A stretch of DNA of 64,000 nt from Croceimicrobium hydrocarbonivorans (GCF_014524565.1 NZ_CP060139.1:3971599-4035598); one strand, 5' to 3'; numbered from the stretch's first letter, positions 10,671-17,008 are shown. Program-made: numbers and translations. The notes: generated from the letters alone by a model not told the origin.

Positions 10671-10798
10671 AAGAGTGTTGCAAAACTGGAGACAATGCAC
10701 CTCCCTCAAAATTTAAAAAATGGGCTTCCAGAATAATATGGGGTATCATATCCTTCATCGTTCTTGGCTTATCACTAATTCAAATGTTTAACTTCTAA
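10667..10798 (+). CDS. 43-aa Cys-Cys single-span membrane peptide
   Basis: An ATG overlapping the cusB stop (ATGA) opens a 43-codon frame ending TAA at 10796-10798. The peptide begins MKECCKTGDNAPP and then has one hydrophobic helix (about residues 22-40). The vicinal cysteines at positions 4-5 would face the cytoplasm and could bind a soft metal. Translational coupling and tight fit between cusB and the DUF3347 gene support a real gene. There is no counterpart in the second cluster. I do not recognise a named family. Confidence 0.6.
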   Translation: MKECCKTGDNAPPSKFKKWASRIIWGIISFIVLGLSLIQMFNF

Positions 10799-10809
10799 AT
10801 TTTAATACA

Positions 10810-11427
10810 ATGAAAAAATCAAATTCAATCTTAACACTCGCTTTATTAGCAGGTATCTCATTTTCATTAATTGCATGTGCCAATAAAAAATCTACCGATC
10901 ATGAAAATGGAAATGGTGTCCATGATCATAGTGCCATGAATCATAAAGCAGAGGATGAAATGTCAGATGGTTCAGTTGTGGAAACGAGTGAAAATAAGTC
11001 CATTTCTCAATTAATCGATCAATACCTGGTAATTAAAAATGCCCTGGTTCAAGACGATTCAAGAGCGGCTGCCAGCGCAGGTCAAAAACTTGCAGAAACG
11101 TCTTCAAGTATAGACCTTAACACTTTTGAAGCATCCAAGCAGTCCGAGATTAAGGAAATATTGGAAGTAGTAAAAGAACATGGTGAACACATTGCAAAAA
11201 GCGAAATAGCTCATCAACGTGAGCATTTTGAAGGCATGGCAAAAGATTTCATGGACTTGCTTGCAATCACAGGAACGGACAGAACACTTTATCAACAGTA
11301 TTGCCCGATGTACGACAAGGGAAAAGGGGGTAGTTGGCTGAGTGATTCTCAAGAGATCAAAAACCCATTGTTTGGCAGCAAAATGCTGACTTGTGGTTCG
11401 GTGAAAGAAACCATTTCAATGAAATGA
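10810..11427 (+). CDS. DUF3347 domain lipoprotein
   Basis: 205 aa. The N-terminus is a lipoprotein signal with lipobox LIAC (Cys near residue 22), then a His/Met-rich linker (HDHSAMNH). The helical DUF3347 domain ends YCPMYDKGKGGSWLS and MLTCGS, matching the C-terminal domain of both CusB proteins here. As a lipid-anchored copy it may act as a periplasmic metal sponge or chaperone for the pump. It is the second-to-last gene of the first metal operon and its stop overlaps the next start. Absent from the second cluster. Confidence 0.8.
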   Translation: MKKSNSILTLALLAGISFSLIACANKKSTDHENGNGVHDHSAMNHKAEDEMSDGSVVETSENKSISQLIDQYLVIKNALVQDDSRAAASAGQKLAETSSSIDLNTFEASKQSEIKEILEVVKEHGEHIAKSEIAHQREHFEGMAKDFMDLLAITGTDRTLYQQYCPMYDKGKGGSWLSDSQEIKNPLFGSKMLTCGSVKETISMK

Positions 11428-11885
11428 AAAAACGGCTTAAATTATCTCTATGGGTAGTTTTTATTGTGTTGGTGGGGATTCAATTTGTCCCCGTCCAACG
11501 CAATGAAATAGAACCAGTTACCAATGCTGATTTTATTGAGCATTACGAGTCTCCAGTTGTCATTGGAAATATTATCCGAGCATCCTGTTATGATTGTCAT
11601 AGCAACCAAACCAAATACCCATGGTACAGTAATGTTCAACCTATAGGCTTTCTTTTACAGAATCATATTTCAGAAGGAAAATCTGAATTAAACCTATCAG
11701 AATTTGGTCTTCTATCAAATCGTATGAAACGGACAAAACTAAAATCAATTCTAAGTCAAATTGATAACGATAAAATGCCAATGCCATCCTACCTATTTCT
11801 TCATTCAGAAGCCAAACTGGATTCGCTAAAAAAAACTCTTTTGGTTAATTACTTTGATTCAATATTAGTTGATATTGATAAGTGA
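11424..11885 (+). CDS. Haem-binding domain protein (CxxCH)
   Basis: 153 aa if translation starts at the ATG overlapping the previous stop (ATGA at 11424-11427). A longer frame from 11391 would read through the DUF3347 gene end and is less likely. The N-terminus is a membrane anchor. It is followed by RASCYDCHSNQTKYPWYSN, the hallmark of the Bacteroidota haem-binding domain with one c-type CxxCH motif. A periplasmic redox role is likely. In this operon it might respond to or protect against copper-driven redox stress; that is inference. Last gene before a long non-coding stretch. Confidence 0.8.
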   Translation: MKKRLKLSLWVVFIVLVGIQFVPVQRNEIEPVTNADFIEHYESPVVIGNIIRASCYDCHSNQTKYPWYSNVQPIGFLLQNHISEGKSELNLSEFGLLSNRMKRTKLKSILSQIDNDKMPMPSYLFLHSEAKLDSLKKTLLVNYFDSILVDIDK

Positions 11886-11941
11886 TTTTTCAATCTGATT
11901 GATGCATTTTCAATCACCTTAGTAACCCTGCCCACACCCAT

Positions 11942-12024
11942 GTGCTTCCAGTAGGTTCATTCCGTTCGTTCGTGCCTCACTCTCTTCATTCACCCACTTC
12001 CAGCACCGCACAGCAAGAGTAGCC
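11942..12024 (+). repeat. Imperfect direct repeat, copy 1
   Basis: Matches 12428-12511. Best conserved are CAGCACCGCACA and CAAGAGTAGC near the right end, and CAGTAG then TTCATT near the left end, in the same order and at similar spacing. Substitutions and small indels separate the copies. Confidence 0.6.
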
Positions 12025-12146
12025 CGTTATTCCATTTCGCTACGCTGCATTCCATACCGTGCCACACTTGCTTTTCCCAACGCACCCCACAACGCAGGTA
12101 AAGCGGTGTTCGTCAGTCGTTCCGTTTTGTTCCGCAAAAACATATC

Positions 12147-12184
12147 TGCAAGGGTAAAATGAACTCCCTTCGGTCGCCCTTGCA
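12147..12184 (+). repeat. Perfect 8-bp inverted repeat (stem-loop)
   Basis: TGCAAGGG (12147-12154) pairs with CCCTTGCA (12177-12184), with a loop containing CCCTTCGG. The same arm sequence, GCAAGGG/CCCTTGC, occurs inside the giant hairpin at 14151-14319. Confidence 0.5.
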
Positions 12185-12427
12185 TATACCGTTCACTTAC
12201 CAGGTGTCTTGCGCTCCAGTGGGTGCTCGCCACCTGCCGTTCACTTGTTTTGCTACACACACTTCTCTCAATCCTCACTTGCAGCTACTTCATCCCCCCA
12301 AACCCCAATAAGGTGTTCGCTGTACTCACAGAAGAATTAAATTGGGGGTCTGTCGCTGCATGTGTTTTTGCTCGCCTGCGGGTCGCTGCGGGCTAATCGG
12401 GCTGTCATGCTTTTTGCAGTTAATCCA

Positions 12428-12511
12428 GTGCCTACAGTAGCTTCATTTCAGTCTCTCGTTCCTCTTTCCTTGCATTCAGCCACTTTCAGCACCGCACACA
12501 AGAGTAGCTCC
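12428..12511 (+). repeat. Imperfect direct repeat, copy 2
   Basis: Second copy of the repeat at 11942-12024. The strongest block is ATTCAGCCACTTTCAGCACC, differing from the first copy by isolated substitutions, followed by GCACACAAGAGTAGC. Confidence 0.6.
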
Positions 12512-12869
12512 TTCTCTTCACTCCACGAACCAACCCACCGTCATTCCGCAATCTGCCTGCAATCCTTCTTCAATGTATTTGTTGTTCGATAAAAATTAAC
12601 AAATACAGCCAACTCCATTGCAGTCAGTTATTGCTCCATTCCTTCCCCTCAATCGTTCCGTTCCGTTCAATCGCTACCCTTGCCTTTGCCGACCCTGATG
12701 CAAAAAAACACGCCAGCCCTGCCGTAAACGGTAGGCGTCTGCCGCCCTCATTCTTCGGGCTTTTGCAGCCACCACCCTTGCTCCGCTCGCAGGCGGCTCG
12801 CAGAAATGGCTTCGCCTTGGTTTACCTGCGTTCACTCAGCTTTCGCAATCAAGCTTATCTCCGATTGAT

Positions 12870-12941
12870 ATATTTAAGTATTTGCTTAAATATTAAACTC
12901 TTTTTCCTTTCTTTGTATTTATTTAAGTAATCTCTTAAATA
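12870..12941 (+). promoter_or_regulatory. Tandem ArsR-type operators flanking the mercury-module promoter
   Basis: Two inverted repeats share the core TATTTAAG-N6-CTTAAATA: 12870-12893 (9-bp perfect arms) and 12920-12941 (8-bp perfect arms). This form, an AT-rich dyad with a 6-nt spacer, fits an ArsR/SmtB dimer. Between them lie TTG (12882-12884) and a weak -7-like TTTCTTTG (12908-12915), so a bound repressor would cover the promoter. The ArsR gene starts at 12951, so autoregulation is likely. Confidence 0.7.
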
Positions 12942-12950
12942 CGATTCTAT

Positions 12951-13319
12951 ATGACGAAAACTTGTATTAGGGTTTATGCTGATGAACAACAGATCAAACA
13001 GTGTAAGACAGCCATTGAAACAGTAGAGAATACAATAAACCAAATAGCAAGAACACTTAATCTTGCTGGTAATGAAGTACGCCTAAAGATTCTGTTTCTA
13101 TTGGAAAAGGAATCCAAAATGTGTCCATGTGATCTTAGCGATATTCTGGGCATGACAGTTCCTGCTATTTCTCAGCATTTGAGGAAGCTAAAAGATGCAG
13201 GTCTGGTTGAAACAAACAAAGTAGGTCAAACAATATTCTACTCTATTTCCGAATCCAACAACCTCATTCTGAATCCAATATTTGGGCTATTAACACCAGA
13301 AAAAGAATCAGCATTATGA
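12951..13319 (+). CDS. ArsR/SmtB-family metal-sensing repressor
   Basis: 122 aa. A winged-helix DNA-binding domain is evident: NEVRLKILFLLEKE, CPCDLSDILGMTVPAISQHL (recognition helix) and LKDAGLVETNKVGQTIFYSI (wing). The CPC in the first helix of the HTH, plus Cys5 and Cys22, are candidate thiol ligands for a soft metal such as Hg(II). Proteins of this type stand in front of mercury-transport genes in Bacteroidota. Its stop overlaps the start of MerTP (ATGA), and its operators lie just upstream. Predicted to repress the module until metal binds. Confidence 0.85.
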   Translation: MTKTCIRVYADEQQIKQCKTAIETVENTINQIARTLNLAGNEVRLKILFLLEKESKMCPCDLSDILGMTVPAISQHLRKLKDAGLVETNKVGQTIFYSISESNNLILNPIFGLLTPEKESAL

Positions 13320-13924
13320 AAAACAAGAAATCAAGCTCATTAGTAATTACAAGCGTATTGACGGCTATTAGTGCATCGCTTTGTTGCATTACACCAGTGT
13401 TGGCACTACTTGCAGGTTCAAGTGGAGTAGCTGCAACATTTTCTTGGTTAGAACCTTTTCGCCCTTGGTTGATTGGAATAACTGTAGTCGTTTTATCATT
13501 TGCATGGTATCAGAAATTGAGGCCAAAAACGGAGGAAGAAATTGCCTGCGTTTGTGATGAAGAAAAGCCCTCTTTTTGGCAGTCAAAGAAATTCCTTGGT
13601 ATAGTGACGGTATTTGCAGTGATCATGCTTGCATTCCCTTTTTACTCAGATACTTTTTATCCCGAAACCAAACTATCAGAATCAGAAAATGTCAATCTCG
13701 AATCAACATACGAAATCAATATTACTGGAATGACTTGTACCGGATGCGAAGAACATGTTAAACTTGAAATTGGTAAACTTCCAGGTATTTCAGGTTTAGA
13801 GGTTTCTTATGAAAACGCTAATGCAGTGGTAACGTTTGATGAATCTAAAACAGACATTGAGCAAGTAAAATCAGCAGTTAACAAAACAGGTTACAAAGTA
13901 GAATCGGTAAACAAATCAAAATGA
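13316..13924 (+). CDS. merTP: Mercuric transport fusion protein MerTP
   Basis: 202 aa. The N-terminal half is MerT-like, with three membrane helices, a Cys-Cys pair in the first (SASLCCITPVLALL) and a cytoplasmic CVC motif in the loop between helices two and three (about residue 78-80). The C-terminal half, from about residue 128, is a MerP/HMA domain with GMTCTGCEEH. In MerTP the tethered HMA domain captures Hg(II) and the membrane cysteines pass it to the cytoplasm. It overlaps the ArsR gene by 4 bp and the next gene by 4 bp. Usually a mercuric reductase follows; none is seen. Confidence 0.87.
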   Translation: MKNKKSSSLVITSVLTAISASLCCITPVLALLAGSSGVAATFSWLEPFRPWLIGITVVVLSFAWYQKLRPKTEEEIACVCDEEKPSFWQSKKFLGIVTVFAVIMLAFPFYSDTFYPETKLSESENVNLESTYEINITGMTCTGCEEHVKLEIGKLPGISGLEVSYENANAVVTFDESKTDIEQVKSAVNKTGYKVESVNKSK

Positions 13925-14139
13925 GTGAAGTAGTCCTTAAATCAACAATTACTTGTCCTAAATGTGGACATGAGAAAGAAGAAACCATGCCTACAGATGC
14001 GTGTCAGTATTTCTATGAGTGCGAAAATTGTAAGGAGATACTTAAACCGTTACAAGGTGATTGTTGCGTTTACTGCTCTTATGGTACAGTGGCTTGCCCA
14101 CCAATCCAAGAAGGTGGTAACAGTTCATGCTGTAGGTAA
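13921..14139 (+). CDS. GDCCVxC domain protein
   Basis: 72 aa. Contains the defining GDCCVYCSYG motif, an upstream CPKCGHE zinc-ribbon-like pair with a CENC partner, and a terminal CC. The family is commonly found with mercury resistance genes and includes selenoprotein members; here ordinary cysteine codons are used. Its start overlaps the MerTP stop, placing it last in the three-gene mercury operon. A thiol role in mercury handling is likely but not established. Giant hairpin A begins 12 bp after its stop. Confidence 0.8.
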   Translation: MSEVVLKSTITCPKCGHEKEETMPTDACQYFYECENCKEILKPLQGDCCVYCSYGTVACPPIQEGGNSSCCR

Positions 14140-14150
14140 ATCAGATAATA

Positions 14151-14319
14151 AATAACTCAAACATAAAGCAAAGTTACAGGCGTGCGGATGCGAGAGCTGC
14201 AAGGGTTCGCTTCGCCTGTTTGGTAAAAAAATCTCCACCCTACGGGTAGTATTTTTTTCCCACAGCCCTTGCTGCAATCGCTCCGTCCTGTATTGACAGG
14301 GCATTATGTTTAAGTTATT
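14151..14319. repeat. Giant imperfect hairpin A
   Basis: About 170 bp fold on themselves in nested blocks: AATAACTCAAACATAAAGC (14151-14169) with 14301-14319, TACAGG (14175-14180) with CCTGTA (14287-14292), GCAAGGG (14199-14205) with CCCTTGC (14266-14272). The apex near 14225-14258 is an A-run, ACCC-tac-GGGT, then a T-run. The apex is shared almost exactly with hairpin B while the outer arms differ yet still pair. It may end mercury-operon transcription, though it is far larger than a usual terminator. Confidence 0.65.
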
Positions 14320-14454
14320 ATTCAGAGTCCGTTTCGGCAGCCGGTGGTTGTTGGCGGGCGTTCGCACCTCAGGTCTTCCTTTCCATGCAGGCATTCAGCG
14401 TTGTGGCATCACAGATTATACGCTTCGTGTCTTTTGGTTCGAGTTGTGCCTTTC

Positions 14455-14485
14455 AGAGCTTCCTTTTTAGGGGGCTCTTTTTTTT
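14455..14485 (+). terminator. Possible rho-independent terminator
   Basis: AGAGC (14455-14459) pairs with GCTCT (14474-14478) and is followed by a run of Ts to 14485. The stem is short, and no gene obviously ends here. Confidence 0.35.
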
Positions 14486-14492
14486 ACTCGTT

Positions 14493-14687
14493 AAGGGAAA
14501 ATTTTTAAAAGAGAAAAGCAAAGATAGGCGGGTTCGCACATGCCCACCGCACTTTCGGACAGTCAAGGTCAAGCCCTACGGGTTTTGAAAAAAATCTCCA
14601 CCCTTCGGGTAGTATTTTTTCCAAAAACCTTGACAGCCGAGCCTCACCCGCCTAAAAGTCAGCTTTCTCTTTTCTTTTTTTCCCTTT
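14493..14687. repeat. Giant imperfect hairpin B
   Basis: About 195 bp with nested complementary blocks: AAGGGAAA (14493-14500) with the TTTCCCTT run near 14679-14686, AAAAGAGAAAAGC (14507-14519) with GCTTTCTCTTTT (14662-14673), TAGGCGGGT (14525-14533) with ACCCGCCTA (14646-14654), GTCAAGGT (14562-14569) with ACCTTGAC (14627-14634). The apex 14587-14620 (A-run, ACCC-ttc-GGGT, T-run) matches hairpin A. It ends about 65 bp before the DUF6943 gene. Confidence 0.65.
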
Positions 14688-14751
14688 TTTCTTTTCTCTT
14701 TTGAAAAAATCTATGCGAAGCGCAGCGAGCAAAACTTTAATGGCTCACTGT

Positions 14752-15186
14752 ATGAAATCGTTTCGTATCAAAACACACCGACTGGAAAGCAGCTACCAAC
14801 AGCCGCACTTCTTTATCCTGAATAAAGGATTGAACAGCGGGAAACCGCTCAACAACGCTTGCCCGAATTGCTTTGTTTGCCTCACCGACAGCCAAGAGGA
14901 CAGGGAATTTCTCTTTTGGCTTTGCTTTGGATTGTGGAGGTCAAAATCCTTTCACTATCTCCTGAAAGGCTCCGTGATTCCATTTGTGACTATTGATGAA
15001 ATCCGAAAGATGATCCGGGAAAGCTCTACCAAAGCAAGCTGCAAAGCTCAGGCATTTCAAAAGGCAATTCAAGCCCTTCAACTACTCGATACCAACGAGC
15101 AAAAAATCAAGGTCACACTAAAGATGATTGATACTGCCAGACAAGCCATATTTTATGACTTGATGAAAGAAGCAGGTGCAGGATAG
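14752..15186 (+). CDS. DUF6943 family protein
   Basis: 144 aa from the ATG at 14752 (MKSFRIKTHRLE). The frame is open from 14701 with only TTG and other ATG options upstream, whose products are Arg/Ser-rich and not family-like. Recognisable are PHFFILNKGLNSGKP, CPNCFVC and FWLCFGLWRSKSFHYLLKGS, which I recall from DUF6943, a family found mainly in conjugative or integrative elements of Bacteroidota. Function unknown. It follows giant hairpin B and supports the view that 11.9-15.3 kb is accessory DNA. Confidence 0.6.
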   Translation: MKSFRIKTHRLESSYQQPHFFILNKGLNSGKPLNNACPNCFVCLTDSQEDREFLFWLCFGLWRSKSFHYLLKGSVIPFVTIDEIRKMIRESSTKASCKAQAFQKAIQALQLLDTNEQKIKVTLKMIDTARQAIFYDLMKEAGAG

Positions 15187-15364
15187 ATTCCTGCCCTGCC
15201 AAAAAAACAGGGCAACAAAAGCAAAATAAAGCACACCACCGCAACAGCACCCAAGAGAGAACTACCGCCTAATTCTTGAAGTAATTTAGTTGGCGAAGGG
15301 CAAATCCATGGTAAGTCCGTGTCAAGTCCAAGCAAATGTTTAACTCCTTAAAAATCGTAAAGAG

Positions 15365-16006
15365 ATGGGAAAAATTAATCAAGGTATTCTCGGTGGCGTA
15401 TCAGGCCAAGTAGGGAATGTAATCGGTGGAACTTGGAAGGGCATCGATTACCTGCGCATCAAACCTTCCAGTGTAGCGAATCCAAGAACGGAAGGTCAGG
15501 TTGACCAGCGTTCGAAATTCTCAACTGTCCTAAGGTTCTTGCAACCAATGACAGACTTTCTGAGAGTCGGTTTCAAGTTGTATGCAAACCGTATGACCCA
15601 ATTCAATGCGGCTATGTCTTACAACCTGAACAATGCAGTTACCGGAGCTTATCCAAACTTCATGATTGACTATGCAAGTGCATTGGTTACTCGTGGTAAC
15701 TTGACAGGTGCGGCCAACGGTGCAGCTACTTCTCCAAGTGCTGGAAACGTAGAAGCAACCTGGACAGACAATTCAGGAAGCGGAAGTGCTCAGGCAACAG
15801 ACAAAGCTCTGATTGTTCTTTTGAACACTACCAGAGGGGAAGCAGTGTTCACCACTGCGGGACCAGCAAGGTCTGCCGGATCAGCGGCCATTCCAGTGCC
15901 TTCTGAGTACTCAGGAGAAGACGTTGAAGTCTTCTTAGGGTTTGTATCAGAAGACGGAACTAAAGTCGCCAACAGCGTTTATTTAGGCTCTGTAACAGTT
16001 GCGTAA
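15365..16006 (+). CDS. DUF6266 family protein
   Basis: 213 aa. Begins MGKINQGILGGVSGQVGNVI, typical of DUF6266, a Bacteroidota family of unknown function often present in several copies per genome. The N-terminal half continues with RIKPSSVANPRTEGQVDQR. The C-terminal half is rich in Ser, Gly and Ala with beta-strand character, including an Ig-like stretch ending FLGFVSEDGTKVANSVYLGS. No signal peptide. It stands alone, followed by two terminators, at the seam between the accessory region and the second metal cluster. Confidence 0.75.
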   Translation: MGKINQGILGGVSGQVGNVIGGTWKGIDYLRIKPSSVANPRTEGQVDQRSKFSTVLRFLQPMTDFLRVGFKLYANRMTQFNAAMSYNLNNAVTGAYPNFMIDYASALVTRGNLTGAANGAATSPSAGNVEATWTDNSGSGSAQATDKALIVLLNTTRGEAVFTTAGPARSAGSAAIPVPSEYSGEDVEVFLGFVSEDGTKVANSVYLGSVTVA

Positions 16007-16027
16007 AGCGATTGGTGTTTTCCTTGA

Positions 16028-16057
16028 AAACCGCTTCCTTTGTGGAGCGGTTTTTTT
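16028..16057 (+). terminator. Rho-independent terminator after the DUF6266 gene
   Basis: AAACCGCT (16028-16035) pairs with AGCGGTTT (16046-16053) across a 10-nt loop, followed by a T-run. Confidence 0.85.
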
Positions 16058-16088
16058 ATGCCCGCACACTTCGTTTTTCCTTTATTAT

Positions 16089-16118
16089 CGCTTAGTTTGA
16101 CATTCCTAAGCGTTTTTT
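16089..16118 (+). terminator. Second terminator-like hairpin
   Basis: CGCTTAG (16089-16095) pairs perfectly with CTAAGCG (16106-16112), followed by six Ts. A third inverted repeat, GTTGCTA/TAGCAAC, follows at 16119-16149 without a T-run. Together they insulate the second metal operon. Confidence 0.65.
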
Positions 16119-16204
16119 GTTGCTAATGCGTTTCTACTCTTTTAGCAACATACTGAAATACAGCAAGTTAAAAGCAATTAAAATATTTTGTATCGGGAAG
16201 TAAT

Positions 16205-16238
16205 CAAAACCCCATAAATCCCCAACAAAATACCATAA
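16205..16238 (+). promoter_or_regulatory. Operator 3: two AraC-type half-sites 21 bp apart
   Basis: CAAAACCCCATAA (16205-16217) and CAAAATACCATAA (16226-16238) are direct repeats 21 bp apart. A consensus -7 box TACATTTG (16261-16268) lies 22 nt downstream and the HMA gene starts at 16288. Half-site form and spacing match operators 1 and 2, although no AraC gene adjoins this copy. Confidence 0.72.
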
Positions 16239-16287
16239 GCCTCATCCCCTTCCTCCACCCTACATTTGCTTCGTAAATAGAAATCAC

Positions 16288-16497
16288 ATGCAAAGTCTAA
16301 AATTCAAAAGCAATATAAAGTGCAATGGTTGCATCGCTAAGGTGGGTCCTGAATTGGATGCCTTGGAAGGAGTGAAAAACTGGTCGGTGGATCTTGAGGA
16401 TCCCAATCGTATTGTAAGCCTTGATATTGAGGATATCGATGTACAGACCATCAAAGAGCGGGTTGCCAAGGTGGGCTATAGCCTTGAAGAGATCTAA
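16288..16497 (+). CDS. Heavy-metal-associated (HMA) domain protein, copper-chaperone-like
   Basis: 69 aa, a single ferredoxin-like HMA domain. The metal motif is IKCNGCIAKV (CxxC at about residues 12-15), with a typical C-terminal VAKVGYSLEEI. Likely a small cytoplasmic Cu/Ag chaperone. It heads the second metal cluster behind operator 3. In the first cluster the equivalent gene carries an added MauE-like membrane domain. A hairpin with a T-run lies between it and the next gene. Confidence 0.85.
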   Translation: MQSLKFKSNIKCNGCIAKVGPELDALEGVKNWSVDLEDPNRIVSLDIEDIDVQTIKERVAKVGYSLEEI

Positions 16498-16510
16498 TCA
16501 AAAAAGCTAA

Positions 16511-16555
16511 TAAGGTGATTCTGTGCGCTATATAAGCATGGGGCACCTTATTTTT
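16511..16555 (+). terminator. Terminator-like hairpin after the HMA gene
   Basis: TAAGGTG (16511-16517) pairs with CACCTTA (16544-16550) over a long loop, followed by Ts. It would attenuate readthrough from operator 3 into the efflux genes. A TAAATTTG box (16557-16564) just behind it is only 7 nt from the next ATG. Confidence 0.5.
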
Positions 16556-16570
16556 ATAAATTTGTAAAAC

Positions 16571-16990
16571 ATGCGAGCCGCGCTTTCCATATTTCTGGCT
16601 GCACTCACCTTAGTTTCCAATGTGAGTCTGTCTCTCAACACCCACTATTGTGGCGGCATTGAGATGGAAACCGCTTTTAACTTTGGGCCGGAGACGCCCC
16701 ATTGTGGCATGGCTCAAATGCTGAAGGATTGCGAGCAAGAACCCCAAAACAAGCAGGGTTATAATTCGAAGCCCTGCTGCGAAAATCAACATCAAAGTCT
16801 CCAACTCGATCAACAAAATGAAGTTTAAAAAGTGCAACAAGATTGGAGCCCCAACCATTTGGTAGCTTGCTTGTATGTATTTTTTAAACCTCTTTTTTCA
16901 AATATTGATTTAGAGTCCGAATTGGCCTATTATGCGCCTCCTCTCCCTCGACTAGAAGTCAATACCTTTTTTCAAGTATTCCGCATTTAG
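16571..16990 (+). pseudogene. HYC_CC_PP family gene with in-frame premature TAA (codon 86)
   Basis: The ATG at 16571 opens a frame with HYCGG and KPCCENQHQ as in the paralogue at 1253, but it meets TAA at 16826-16828 after 85 codons. The same frame then continues without a shift to TAG at 16988-16990. The continuation contains ACLYVFFKPLF and YYAPPLPR and ends in FFQVFRI, the expected family C-terminus. The uninterrupted length would be 139 residues plus the stop codon, identical to the paralogue. So a single nonsense codon separates an intact 5' from an intact 3' half. It could be a recent loss, a sequencing error, readthrough, or a functional 85-aa product keeping HYC and CC. Confidence 0.75.
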
Positions 16991-17008
16991 AAGCTTTCAA
17001 CTGAATTT

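Larger units (their letters stand above)
11886..12869. other. Long C/T-rich non-coding stretch with repeats
   Basis: About 1 kb with no convincing gene. The plus strand is rich in C and T and poor in G, unlike the genes on either side, and the short open frames in it have low-complexity Ser/Pro/Arg-rich products. It contains an imperfect direct repeat of about 85 bp, a hairpin TGCAAGGG/CCCTTGCA (12147-12184), CAGGTG/CACCTG (12201-12236), and a nested inverted repeat around CCGTAAACGG near 12723-12737. The style recurs after the mercury genes, suggesting accessory or mobile-element DNA. No integrase or transposase is visible. Confidence 0.6.

Noticed and set aside
11391..11423. Longer N-terminus for the haem-binding protein
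   Set aside because: The extra residues come from the overlapping DUF3347 gene; the ATG overlapping its stop is the normal coupled start.
12027..12930. Open frames at 12027-12278 (minus), 12362-12592 (plus) and 12631-12930 (plus)
   Set aside because: Products are Ser/Pro/Arg/Phe-rich without domain motifs, the DNA is strand-biased and repeat-bearing, and one begins inside a repeat. Treated as non-coding.
14125..14588. Open frames on both strands around the giant hairpins (14125-14394 minus, 14385-14588 plus)
   Set aside because: They cross inverted-repeat arms and give no family-like product; inverted repeats often leave both strands open.
15192..15214. TGCCCTG/CAGGGCA hairpin after the DUF6943 gene as a terminator
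   Set aside because: The stem is perfect but the A-run lies in the loop and no T-run follows, so termination is not supported.
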